This document shows positions 1 through 6,373 of a stretch of 13,669 nucleotides of DNA, one piece after another. Numbering within the stretch: the first letter of the stretch is position 1; each line of letters starts with the position of its first letter. The stretch is from NCBI GenBank assembly GCA_021736565.1, contig JAIPFO010000055.1, forward strand, positions 1 to 13,669, in the 5' to 3' direction. Below the pieces are notes generated by a model. The model saw only the letters and a list, made by a program, of their open reading frames with translations, had not been told where the DNA came from and made no database searches. Origin of the DNA: Phycisphaerae bacterium. Lineage in GTDB: Bacteria > Planctomycetota > Phycisphaerae > Sedimentisphaerales > SM23-30. The translations under genes were made by a program, and so were the position numbers.

Positions 1-117
1 ATAAACTCCATGACGTTTGCGATGACCATGTGGGATAAATTGCCCAAAAACCTGCGTCTGGAAGAGGTGATGCCCGCCGTGAAATCTGCCCGTGAAAAGA
101 ATCTTTCACCCCGGTAG
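1..117 (+). CDS. C-terminal fragment of an unidentified protein
   Basis: Frame 1 is open from the first base to a TAG at 115-117, giving 38 residues that start mid-gene and end in KNLSPR. The piece is basic and probably helical (KLPKNLRLEEVMPAVKSARE), with several methionines near the front (MTFAMTMW). The GC-rich, codon-like composition, set against the AT-rich DNA that follows, supports it as real coding sequence. I do not recognise the family and give no function. An imperfect inverted pair GGTTC/GAACC (about 120-140) lies just downstream, but without a T-tract it is not a convincing terminator. Confidence 0.5.
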   Translation: MNSMTFAMTMWDKLPKNLRLEEVMPAVKSAREKNLSPR

Positions 118-180
118 AGGTTCTCTGAGAATTCGAACCCTCAAGAACTTCCCGTTTCATTTTCCATTTAGCTTGCGTAT

Positions 181-269
181 AGCTTGAAGGTCATGTGTAT
201 TTTAAGGCCAGTTTTCCACTTCTTAAAGGGCGATTTAAAATCCGTAAAACCACTTTAGACGTGGGAATC
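181..269 (-). repeat. Degraded copy (A) of a 90-bp MITE-like intergenic element
   Basis: The stretch lines up along its length with copy B (3186-3275). Shared blocks include the CTTAAA...CGATTT core, GTAAAACC, and the end GACGTGGGAATC, which is identical to copy B over 12 bases. The opposite end, AGCTTGAAGGTCAT, is a worn version of GACGCCAGCGTCAT. The similarity runs a few bases further (TTACGA at 274-279, matching 3280-3285), where CGTAAAA and TTTTACG can pair. Orientation is given relative to copy C. Confidence 0.5.
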
Positions 270-325
270 AATTTTACGAAAAATCACTCCAAACCCGTAT
301 TATTTTTGAAAATATATTTTTACCC

Positions 326-354
326 TTGAAAGAACGACACATGTAGTGTATTCT
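326..354 (+). promoter_or_regulatory. Candidate promoter with BlaI-like palindrome for the repressor gene
   Basis: TTGAAA at 326-331 and TATTCT at 349-354 are separated by 17 bp, a sigma-70-like layout. The spacer carries ACACATGTAGTGT (337-349), an inverted repeat with ACATGT at its centre. It resembles the ACA...TGT/TGTAGT dyads bound by BlaI/MecI repressors. Its place between the -35 and -10 boxes, upstream of a BlaI-type gene, suggests autorepression. The implied 5' leader would be about 165 nt and would contain the hairpin at 423-459. This is an inference from motif matching by eye. Confidence 0.35.
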
Positions 355-422
355 CTATTGAAATAGCATTTGAGTCTATTGGCCATTGCGAGTTAATTTT
401 ACAGCGGGGGTCAAAAGTAATT

Positions 423-459
423 GTAAATCATTGATTCTAGCTTTTAATCGACGCTTTAC
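423..459 (+). repeat. Dispersed hairpin repeat, copy 1
   Basis: A 14-nt arm (423-436), a 9-nt loop (437-445) and a 14-nt arm (446-459) form a stem with 12 of 14 positions paired, counting one G-T wobble. The outer stem is GTAAA/TTTAC and the inner stem is GATT/AATC. Loop and inner stem match the copies at 1080-1120 and 4562-4597. It lies in the presumed leader of the BlaI-type gene, about 70 nt before its start. Without a T-tract it does not look like a simple terminator. Confidence 0.5.
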
Positions 460-527
460 TTATCGTTTTTGACTTTCAATGCAACCATCCTATTGACCTT
501 TTTACCAAAGAAATAAAGGGAATTTTT

Positions 528-941
528 ATGATAAATACTGATAAACCAGACGATGCCAAGAAGAACATGAGGCTTACCGAGGCGGAATGGGCCATTATGC
601 GGGTTGTTTGGGAAGAGCAGCCCTGTACGGCCGGGACGGTACAGGAGGCTCTCGTTGACATCCGGGGATGGGCCTACAGCACGGTCAAGACCACCATGGA
701 TCGCATGACCAAAAAGGGACTTTTGAGCATTGGTCGAATTCGGCACTTACAGCTTTTTAGTGCAAATATCAGCATTATTGAGTCGAAAAAACGCGAAATA
801 TTCCACACGATCCGCCGGGCATTTAACGGGGCAATGACCCCCATGATGCAGTTTTTACTTGAAAACGAGGAACTTTCTCATGAAGAATTGCAGCAATTAC
901 ATGAGATATTGAATAAGAAGGCCCAATCAACTGAAAACTGA
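528..941 (+). CDS. BlaI/MecI/CopY-family transcriptional repressor
   Basis: This 137-residue protein has the usual length and build of BlaI/MecI repressors. A winged helix-turn-helix spans about residues 14-80, with the signature LTEAEWAIMRVVWEE followed by GWAYSTVKTTMDRMTKKGLL, which carries the recognition helix and leads into the wing. The remainder is a helical dimerisation tail ending in a charged segment (ENEELSHEELQQLHEI). Family members bind promoter dyads as dimers and are usually inactivated when a BlaR1-type membrane protease cleaves them. No such partner lies downstream, so either the sensor is elsewhere or another protease acts. The ATG at 528 has a good ribosome site, AAGGGAA, 5 nt before it. 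A BlaI-like palindrome sits in the upstream promoter (337-349). The next gene on this strand encodes an ECF-like sigma factor about 360 bp away and is probably transcribed separately. Confidence 0.85.
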   Translation: MINTDKPDDAKKNMRLTEAEWAIMRVVWEEQPCTAGTVQEALVDIRGWAYSTVKTTMDRMTKKGLLSIGRIRHLQLFSANISIIESKKREIFHTIRRAFNGAMTPMMQFLLENEELSHEELQQLHEILNKKAQSTEN

Positions 942-1301
942 TCACTCCATGAACAACATCGCACGATCCCCCACCCCCCCCTGCTGAGAATAATTGGAGT
1001 AAAAAATAATCTGTTCGTAACATAATCGTAATACAATTTCGGATAATCCAGACAGAGCAGTCGCCCACTTTATAAATATTACAAAAGATGGATTCTGACT
1101 CTAAATCGACGTTTTTTGTATTTTTATTGGCTTATGACCTAACCCTCAAGCAAATAGTTCCCATATTTTACAAACTATTTACACAATATTTTGTCGCATT
1201 AGACGTATAGTATATAGGCGCGACAGATAAAAATGGAATATGCACTTTGCCCATGGACCATTCGACCGACCGGCAGGGCACAGACAAAGGCAAGTGAAAT
1301 A
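942..1301. other. Intergenic region between repressor and sigma factor genes
   Basis: This AT-rich gap holds a C-rich tract at 968-981 (5 C, A, 8 C), a widely spaced inverted pair ACTCCA/TGGAGT (944-949 and 995-1000), and the hairpin repeat at 1080-1120. Possible promoter pieces before the sigma gene are TTTACA (1178-1183), TTGTCG (1191-1196) and TATAGG (1213-1218). The TTGTCG/TATAGG pair is 16 bp apart. None is strong enough to be called. I see no other gene here. Confidence 0.4.
1080..1120 (+). repeat. Dispersed hairpin repeat, copy 2
   Basis: The inner stem GATT (1091-1094) / AATC (1104-1107) encloses a 9-nt loop beginning CT. The outer arm ACAAAAGATG pairs with CGTTTTTTGT across a 2-nt bulge. 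The T-rich 3' arm, followed by GTATTTTTATT, could end transcription of the upstream repressor gene 140 bp away. However, the same hairpin also occurs in front of genes (423-459, 4562-4597), so termination is only one option. Confidence 0.5.
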
Positions 1302-1874
1302 ATGACTAAACGAAGCAACAATTCAGAGTTAGTTCAGCAGGCTCAACAAGGTAACCGGGCCAGTATGAACCAGCTATCACAGGATGCACGGAAGCGTCTT
1401 TACAAATACCTCTATCGCATGACGATGAACCACGACCTGACGGAAGACCTTATGCAGGAAACCCTGTTAGCGATGGTACAGTCGGTCATTGACTTGAGAA
1501 AGGTCAGTCGGTTTTGGCCGTGGATCTATCGAATCGCCTGGAGTAAGGTCCAGCAGTATTATCGCAGACAACACAATCAACCGATGAAATACCTGTCTGA
1601 CCTTGAACCCGCCTGGCAGCAGGAGAATCTATGGGACAGCAAAATCGAAGGACTCGAAGGCATGGTCCATCAGGAAAAACTGGATCACCTGGCGGTCGCA
1701 TGCGACCAACTGGGGCAGAAATATAAAGAGGTTGTAACCCTTCGCTGTTTTGAACAACTGCCCTACGAGGCGATTGCCAAACGCACCCAGTCAAGTAGTG
1801 AACAGTCCCGATTGCGATTTTTCCGGGCCAAGCAGCGACTCAAAACCAGCCTGATGTCAGCCGGTGCGAATTAG
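1302..1874 (+). CDS. ECF-like RNA polymerase sigma factor
   Basis: From the ATG at 1302 this is a 190-residue protein with the two conserved parts of ECF sigma factors. Region 2 (about residues 6-75) contains SELVQQAQQGN, then the core-binding stretch DLTEDLMQETLLAMVQS and the -10-recognition part RFWPWIYRIAWSKVQQYYRR. Region 4 (about 125-180) contains YKEVVTLRCFEQLPYEAIA and the helix RLRFFRAKQRLK. The usual GCS.GTVKSR of region 4.2 is replaced by RTQSSSEQSR, so promoter specificity may differ. The frame stays open to 1233, but the extra 23 residues (MEYALCPW...) look unlike a sigma N-terminus and lack a ribosome site, whereas AAAGG (1286-1290) precedes the later ATG. No anti-sigma gene is adjacent. 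The stop lies 3 bp from the stop of the convergent glycosyltransferase gene, leaving no room for a terminator between them. Confidence 0.85.
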   Translation: MTKRSNNSELVQQAQQGNRASMNQLSQDARKRLYKYLYRMTMNHDLTEDLMQETLLAMVQSVIDLRKVSRFWPWIYRIAWSKVQQYYRRQHNQPMKYLSDLEPAWQQENLWDSKIEGLEGMVHQEKLDHLAVACDQLGQKYKEVVTLRCFEQLPYEAIAKRTQSSSEQSRLRFFRAKQRLKTSLMSAGAN

Positions 1875-1877
1875 TAG

Positions 1878-3083
1878 TCAGTGCAGTATTTCGGTTTTAT
1901 CAACCGCATGAATAATATATCGGGTATTTCGCCAGGAGATCGTCCGGGTGAAACCGGCACTGAGGATTGCGATAAATGTATAGATCGCCAGGATCGGCTG
2001 GGCAAAAATGTCGATGAGGGCCGGGATGATCAGGGCGGATTTGTCATCGGGCAGGATTTTACGGATCATTCCCTGGCGAAGAACCGCCTTGAAGATAGCC
2101 AGAGCCAATAAAGTCGTCGGAAGAATCGCAGGATATATTGGATAAACCTTTGTTGTATGCCATTGGTATAGCGATACGATGAACCCCAGCCAGAACGCTG
2201 CGATAAAATGACCAAACCCTAAAACCGCCAATCGCCATAGTTTTGGCATACAGACCCGCGTTATAATAAACTGCCTGCGGGCAAAGGAAAACATCTCGGA
2301 CCAGGATGATTTTTCGTAACTGGCGACAAAACAGGATGGGACGAAGACGATCTCCAACTCCGCCTTTTTAACGGCCCAGGTCAAGGTATAATCGTCCGAC
2401 AATGCATGTCGCCAGAGTTTGGCAATTTCCAGTTTATGGAACATCTCCCGGCGAATGGCCATCGCACCGCCCCAGGCGGAATTCCAGTTATGCGGGCCCA
2501 GCTGCGCGGCGAAAAAAGCGTTCATACTGCTGAGAACCTGACTGCTAAGTCGTTTATCGGCAGGGATATACCATCGATATCCGGTAGAGGCACCGGCGGT
2601 ATCATTTCGGAGAGGATGCACCAGAGACCGCAAAAAATGGGGGCGCGGGCATGCGTCTGAATCGACAAAGGCCAGGACTTCCCTATCCTTTGGAATATTA
2701 TCACAAACCGCCAGTAAATTATGGACCTTCTGGGATGATAATTGGGCAATCCCCGCAATGGTCAGCGATGCCTCAACCTTACAGCCCTGCTCTTTCCGTT
2801 CGGAAATAATCTCATTGAGCCGTTTGAAGGCAAGGTCCTGATCACTCTCGACGACAAAATGCAAGCGGTAATCGGGATAATCCAGGTCGAAAAGGGCATT
2901 GATATTACGGTCAAAGGTTGTATCCAGCCCCTTGCAAGGCGAAATCAAGGCTACAGAGGGCAGATAAGTGGATATTTTAGGTCGATATTTTCGACGCACA
3001 AAAAGAAAATTCCGCCAGGCCTCAACCAATACCAAAGCCTGAACCATCAAAATAATCGCAGTAAAAACATAATAGAATATCAT
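1878..3083 (-). CDS. GT21/HpnI-like membrane glycosyltransferase
   Basis: This 401-residue membrane protein has the order of features seen in ceramide glucosyltransferase (GT21) and the related bacterial HpnI group. There is an N-terminal membrane helix (about 1-21), then a GT-A domain with PCKGLD (49-54), the metal-binding DSD (141-143), GASTGYRWYIP (164-174), WGGAMAIRR (204-212) and SDDYTL (229-234). A FARRQFIITR segment (267-276) stands where this family has its (Q/R)xxRW motif, here without the W. Three or four hydrophobic helices follow (about 285-380). Such enzymes transfer a sugar from a nucleotide donor to a membrane lipid at the cytoplasmic face. Whether the acceptor is a sphingolipid, a hopanoid or another lipid cannot be told, and no hopanoid genes are visible nearby. 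The start ATG has only a weak ribosome site. It converges with the sigma gene and lies downstream of the channel gene on the same strand. Confidence 0.8.
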   Translation of the reverse strand: MIFYYVFTAIILMVQALVLVEAWRNFLFVRRKYRPKISTYLPSVALISPCKGLDTTFDRNINALFDLDYPDYRLHFVVESDQDLAFKRLNEIISERKEQGCKVEASLTIAGIAQLSSQKVHNLLAVCDNIPKDREVLAFVDSDACPRPHFLRSLVHPLRNDTAGASTGYRWYIPADKRLSSQVLSSMNAFFAAQLGPHNWNSAWGGAMAIRREMFHKLEIAKLWRHALSDDYTLTWAVKKAELEIVFVPSCFVASYEKSSWSEMFSFARRQFIITRVCMPKLWRLAVLGFGHFIAAFWLGFIVSLYQWHTTKVYPIYPAILPTTLLALAIFKAVLRQGMIRKILPDDKSALIIPALIDIFAQPILAIYTFIAILSAGFTRTISWRNTRYIIHAVDKTEILH

Positions 3084-3185
3084 CGTTTCAGCTTACAAAA
3101 AATTGCTGGATACGGCCAATTAATAATAAGGCTTCTACTTTTGAGGCTAGCGACATAACTGAGAAACTAAATAGCTTTTACCATT

Positions 3186-3275
3186 GACGCCAGCGTCATA
3201 AGTATTTCTGAAGCCCGTTTCCGCATCTTAAATCGCGATTTGAACATTCGTAAAACCCTTTTTGACGTGGGAATC
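3186..3275 (-). repeat. 90-bp MITE-like intergenic element, copy B
   Basis: This element is exactly 90 bp, the same length as copy C (7549-7638), to which it aligns in the opposite orientation. One end, GACGCCAGCGTCATAAGT (3186-3203), is identical over 18 bases to the matching end of copy C. The other end reads GATTCCCACGTCAAAA on the minus strand, against GACTCCCGCGTCAAAA in copy C. The interior contains the perfect palindrome AAATCGCGATTT (3230-3241). It fills about half of the gap between the channel stop (3280) and the glycosyltransferase start (3083). No clear target-site duplication was found. Confidence 0.65.
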
Positions 3276-3279
3276 AGCA

Positions 3280-4296
3280 TTACGATGCATATTCTTTTTC
3301 CAGTTGGGCCATGGAACCCGTCCGGCCGGTCAGGAGCATGAGGTCGTCAACCTGGAGAACCGTATCAGGATGTGGATTGAACAGGGTTGTGCCGTCGGAG
3401 CGTTTGATCGCGATGATCAGCACACCAATTTTGCGGGGCAGGTTTGCCTGGCTGAGTGTTTGGCCGATAAGCTTATTGCCTTCGGTAATTCGATATTGCT
3501 CGGCTTCCAGGTCCAGCCCCTGGGAGGCAAAATCGATAAATTCCACAACGCCCGGGCGGGTCAGGAGATTCGCCAGACGCGTTGCGCCAATGACCTGGGG
3601 GCAAATGACTTTACTGGCTCCGGCCCGCCTGAGTCGTGATTCGCTTTCGGGTTTTTCCGCACGAGCGGCGATTTTGATATTCGGATTGAAGTCCCGGGCG
3701 ATCAATGTGACGAAAACATTGGCGGCGTCGGTATCCAGCACCGTTATCATCCCCTGGGCGCGTTCGATCCCGGCATCCAGAATGGTGCTTTCATCATTGG
3801 CATCCCCCAGCACATACAGATAACCTTCCGTTTCGGCAATCGTTGTCTTGGCATCATCATTATCAATAACCACCAGGTTCACATTTCGCTTGCGTAGACT
3901 GTCGCAAACGGACCGCCCCATCCGGCCAAAGCCACAAACAATGATATGATTATTTAATGAGGCAATTTTATTGTTCACTTTACGTCTCCCAAGAATACTT
4001 CGCATCTGCCCTTCGACGATCACACTAACGATAATACTCAGTGAAATCATCGCCGAAGCAATGCCAATAATAATCAAACAGATCACCCAAAACTTACCGC
4101 CACCGCTCATGGCCTCACCCTGTCCGGCTTTCATGCCCAAGGTACTTATTGTGACCAGGGTCATATAAAGCGAATCAAAAAAGGACATCTTTTCGATCAG
4201 GACAAATCCCACTGTCCCCGCCCCGGTAACCCCAATGACCAACGCCAGGGCCTGGGCGAGCCGCCGGGTCGGATTTGTACCATGGTGTTTGTTCAT
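3280..4296 (-). CDS. Two-helix ion channel with C-terminal RCK (TrkA-N/TrkA-C) domain
   Basis: This 338-residue protein has the MthK-like layout: a first membrane helix (about 13-34), a pore helix with filter region (about 39-60), a second helix (about 69-95), a Rossmann RCK domain opening with IIVCGFGRMG (118-127), and a TrkA-C domain at about 255-335 (LIGQTLSQANLP, LQVDDLMLLTG). Such channels let potassium through the inner membrane and are gated by ligands binding the RCK ring. The filter is odd. Where potassium channels have T-x-G-(Y/F)-G-(D/E), this one reads TISTLGMKAGQG (49-60), so the aromatic and the second glycine are replaced by M55 and K56. Ion choice is therefore uncertain. The start ATG lies 37 bp from a perfect 28-bp palindrome that overlaps a candidate promoter. 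The glycosyltransferase gene follows on the same strand after 196 bp. Confidence 0.85.
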   Translation of the reverse strand: MNKHHGTNPTRRLAQALALVIGVTGAGTVGFVLIEKMSFFDSLYMTLVTISTLGMKAGQGEAMSGGGKFWVICLIIIGIASAMISLSIIVSVIVEGQMRSILGRRKVNNKIASLNNHIIVCGFGRMGRSVCDSLRKRNVNLVVIDNDDAKTTIAETEGYLYVLGDANDESTILDAGIERAQGMITVLDTDAANVFVTLIARDFNPNIKIAARAEKPESESRLRRAGASKVICPQVIGATRLANLLTRPGVVEFIDFASQGLDLEAEQYRITEGNKLIGQTLSQANLPRKIGVLIIAIKRSDGTTLFNPHPDTVLQVDDLMLLTGRTGSMAQLEKEYAS

Positions 4297-4332
4297 TGTT
4301 AAATCGGTTCCACTTTGGATACGTTCTATCCA

Positions 4333-4365
4333 TTAGATATGACGTCAGCGTCATATCTAAGTCAA
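4333..4365 (-). promoter_or_regulatory. Perfect 12+4+12 palindrome overlapping a candidate channel promoter
   Basis: TTAGATATGACG (4333-4344) and CGTCATATCTAA (4349-4360) are perfect inverted arms around TCAG. On the minus strand TTGACT (4360-4365) could be a -35 box, and 17 bp further lies TCATAT (4337-4342), a weak -10 inside the palindrome. A repressor bound here would block the channel promoter. The centre, TGACG-TCAG-CGTCA, closely matches the ends of the 90-bp element (TGACGCCAGCGTCA), so it could instead be a remnant of that element. The palindrome itself is directly visible; its role is inferred. Confidence 0.45.
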
Positions 4366-4561
4366 GCCATAAAGGGGGCATCATAAAGGTCAATAGCGTA
4401 TTATCGGCATAATTGAACTCCAGACATTATTCTATGATTTCGGTAGATTTTTTTAAAACACCTGAATACATAAACCATTTTCGATATATGCTTATACAAA
4501 ATTACACCGGTGCCCCCTCCTCAGGGGAAGGGCCCCGTGGGATTCTAGCGTGAAAAATATC

Positions 4562-4597
4562 AAAAAGCGTTGATTCTGTTTTTAAATCGGCGTTTTT
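4562..4597 (+). repeat. Dispersed hairpin repeat, copy 3
   Basis: AAAAA (4562-4566) pairs with TTTTT (4593-4597). CGTTGATT (4568-4575) pairs with AATCGGCG (4585-4592) through two wobbles, with G4567 bulged. The loop is nine bases beginning CT (4576-4584). Loop length, loop start and inner GATT/AATC stem equal those of copies 1 and 2, while the outer stem differs. It lies about 240 bp before purF, on the same strand. Confidence 0.5.
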
Positions 4598-4801
4598 ACT
4601 TGTCACCATTGCCTTTTAGCGGCGTGATCAAATTGGTTGTCGGCCAGGGGCCTTGGTTATTGACTTTTCGTACAAATAAGTTTAGAATGCACCACTTATT
4701 GACTCCTATGTCAAATTTTAACCTTTAAAGAGGCAAAAACCAACGTTCAGTATTTTAAAACGTTGATTCGAGTCTCTATTAGCCCATTTTAATTGAGGCT
4801 A

Positions 4802-4839
4802 TTGACATTTGACACAATCGCCCCATTTATAATATCATT
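4802..4839 (+). promoter_or_regulatory. Candidate purF promoter abutting the start codon
   Basis: Two TTGACA boxes (4802-4807 and 4809-4814) precede TATAAT (4828-4833) and TATCAT (4833-4838). The best spaced pair is TTGACA at 4809 with TATCAT at 4833, 18 bp apart. The exact consensus TATAAT is 13 or 20 bp from the two -35 boxes. Either choice puts the transcript start at about 4840-4846, at or just past the first ATG. The mRNA would then be leaderless, or begin a few bases before the ATG at 4852. Confidence 0.45.
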
Positions 4840-6303
4840 ATGCGAGAACAGATGAATTTGCAATCAAATGTTTGCTGTCAACGCGAAGCAAAAGAAAGTT
4901 GTGGTTTAGTTGGAATCTATGGTCATTCCGGAGCAGTTGAGAAATGCTTCTTCGGGCTGCATGCTCTCCAGCACCGGGGGCAGGAATCTGCGGGCATTTC
5001 GGTGAGTAACGGCTCGGAGATCATCTGCCATACCGGTATGGGGCTGGTCCATGAAGTTTTCCCGGCCTCGGTCCAGCATGAACTGACCCGAAAGGGCAAT
5101 TCCGCTATCGGCCATGTTCGTTATTCGACCTCGGGATCTTCCATGCTGGGTAACGCCCAGCCGATCCTGGTGGAATATTCCCTTGGCCAGATGGCGGTCG
5201 CACACAATGGCAACCTGATAAACGCCCTGCTGCTGCGTGATGAATATGAAGCGCACGGTCATATTTTCATAGGTTCCAGCGACAGTGAGATCATCATTCA
5301 CCTCATGGCCAAACCTTCGCATATTTCCAAGCCCGACCCCCTGGCCCATGTACTGGGCCATCTACAAGGATCGTTTTGCCTGCTGTTTCAGTTTCCTGAC
5401 CGGATCGAAGCGGCCCGGGACCCCTACGGCATCCGCCCTCTGTGTATCGGCCAATTGGAAGACGGCGCCTATATCATCGCCTCAGAAACCTGTGCTTTGG
5501 ATATTGTCGATGCAACGTTTATTCGTGAAGTTGAACCGGGTGAAATTGTCACCCTTGATGACGAGGGTATTCGGAGCCGATTTTTCTCTGAGCCTAAATC
5601 TGTCCGACCGGCTCATTGCATTTTTGAACAGGTCTATTTCGCCGACCCCTCCAGCACGATCTTTAACGAAAATGTTCATGTGGTACGTCATAAGATGGGT
5701 CAGCAACTCGCCCGGGAAGCACCGGTTGATGCCGATATTGTCATCCCCGTCCCCAACTGCGCCCGATGCGCCGCCGGGGGTTATGCCGAGGAAAGTAAGA
5801 TCCCCTACGAACGTGGATTTACCGTGAGTCATTACGCGGGCCGGACGTTTATCGAGCCGGAACAACCCATGCGTGACCTGGCGGTAAAAATGAAACTCAA
5901 TGTCATCCGGGAAGTGGTCAAAGATAAACGGCTGGTGGTCATCGAAGATTCCGTGGTACGCGGCACCACCACCCGCGGTAAGATGGGTGCCCTTAGACGT
6001 GCGGGTGCCAAAGAAATTCACTTGCGAGTCGCATCCCCCCCGATTCGCTACCCCTGTTATTACGGCATTGATTTTCCCAGCCGGGACGAACTGATCGCCA
6101 ACGAGAAATCGATTGAAGAGATACGGGACTACCTGGAAATTGACAGCCTGTCCTATCTCACACATGACGGCATGCTCAGTTGCGTCACCAATCCACCGGA
6201 TCATTATTGCACCGCCTGCTGGTCTGGAGCCTATCCGATCCCCATCGAACAGGTCGTCAGCAAATTCTCCATGGAGCGTCATCAACAGAAATTATTTGAG
6301 TAA
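4840..6303 (+). CDS. purF: Amidophosphoribosyltransferase PurF
   Basis: PurF uses glutamine and PRPP to make 5-phosphoribosylamine, the first committed step of de novo purine synthesis in the cytoplasm. The 487-residue product has an N-terminal glutaminase domain whose nucleophile is Cys21 (CGLVGIYGH) after a short propeptide, then LQHRGQESAGI, GHVRYSTSG, HNGNLIN and SSDSEI. The C-terminal half is a phosphoribosyltransferase domain with VVIEDSVVRGTTTRG near 366-380. C260, C406, C457 and C460 match the four cysteines that hold the Fe-S cluster in Bacillus-type PurF. Two features are unusual: the PRPP loop reads ED instead of the common DD, and VPNCARCAAGG (304-314) replaces the usual VPDSG-type stretch. 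Translation may start at 4840 or at the in-frame ATG 4852, because the promoter nearly touches the gene. purM follows after 168 bp on the same strand. Confidence 0.95.
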   Translation: MREQMNLQSNVCCQREAKESCGLVGIYGHSGAVEKCFFGLHALQHRGQESAGISVSNGSEIICHTGMGLVHEVFPASVQHELTRKGNSAIGHVRYSTSGSSMLGNAQPILVEYSLGQMAVAHNGNLINALLLRDEYEAHGHIFIGSSDSEIIIHLMAKPSHISKPDPLAHVLGHLQGSFCLLFQFPDRIEAARDPYGIRPLCIGQLEDGAYIIASETCALDIVDATFIREVEPGEIVTLDDEGIRSRFFSEPKSVRPAHCIFEQVYFADPSSTIFNENVHVVRHKMGQQLAREAPVDADIVIPVPNCARCAAGGYAEESKIPYERGFTVSHYAGRTFIEPEQPMRDLAVKMKLNVIREVVKDKRLVVIEDSVVRGTTTRGKMGALRRAGAKEIHLRVASPPIRYPCYYGIDFPSRDELIANEKSIEEIRDYLEIDSLSYLTHDGMLSCVTNPPDHYCTACWSGAYPIPIEQVVSKFSMERHQQKLFE

Positions 6304-6306
6304 AAA

Positions 6307-6373
6307 CTACCAGCGGTCGCCGGGCCCCACGGGCCAAGGCGACGCGGCAAGGCTCTCCGATCACCTCTGGTAG
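6307..6373 (+). ncRNA. Candidate structured RNA element between purF and purM
   Basis: CTACCAG (6307-6313) and CTGGTAG (6367-6373) can close a 67-nt structure. Inside, GTCGCC (6316-6321) pairs with GGCGAC (6338-6343) around the hairpin GGCCC-CAC-GGGCC (6323-6335). The remaining GCGGCAAGGCTCTCCG could form a second weak arm. It begins 3 nt after the purF stop. There is no run of T after it, so it is not a classic terminator; it could be a processing site, a stability hairpin or a GC-rich repeat. It is not a tRNA, as T-arm bases are absent. Nested pairing is visible by eye, but conservation is unknown. Confidence 0.35.

Larger units (their letters stand above)
4297..4839. other. Long intergenic region upstream of purF and the channel gene
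   Basis: No gene is seen in these 543 bp between two divergently transcribed genes. They contain the 28-bp palindrome (4333-4360), a GC-rich island at 4505-4541, the hairpin repeat at 4562-4597, and the purF promoter region near the right end. The island has the palindrome CACCGGTG and the small hairpin CCCCT-CCTC-AGGGG (4514-4527). A segment at 4762-4790 (GATTCGAGTCTC...) loosely resembles both the hairpin repeat and sequence near 371-405, but is too worn to call. Confidence 0.45.

Noticed and set aside
118..150. T-arm-like sequence GGGTTCGAATTCTC on the minus strand, suggesting a tRNA end or attachment site
   Set aside because: The T-stem does not pair properly and no matching acceptor strand or anticodon arm was found at tRNA distance upstream.
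968..981. C-rich run (G-rich on the minus strand) as a possible G-quadruplex
   Set aside because: Only two G blocks separated by one T; too few separate runs to predict a stable intramolecular quadruplex.
4514..4527. CCCCT-CCTC-AGGGG hairpin as a terminator
   Set aside because: Short stem with no T-tract on either strand, and both flanking genes are transcribed away from it.
423..4597. Repeats considered as a CRISPR array
   Set aside because: Copies are hundreds to thousands of bases apart with genes between them; no regular spacers and no cas genes.
5482..6285. 267-codon open frame on the minus strand inside purF
   Set aside because: The plus strand here encodes the conserved PurF phosphoribosyltransferase domain; the antisense product has no recognisable motif.
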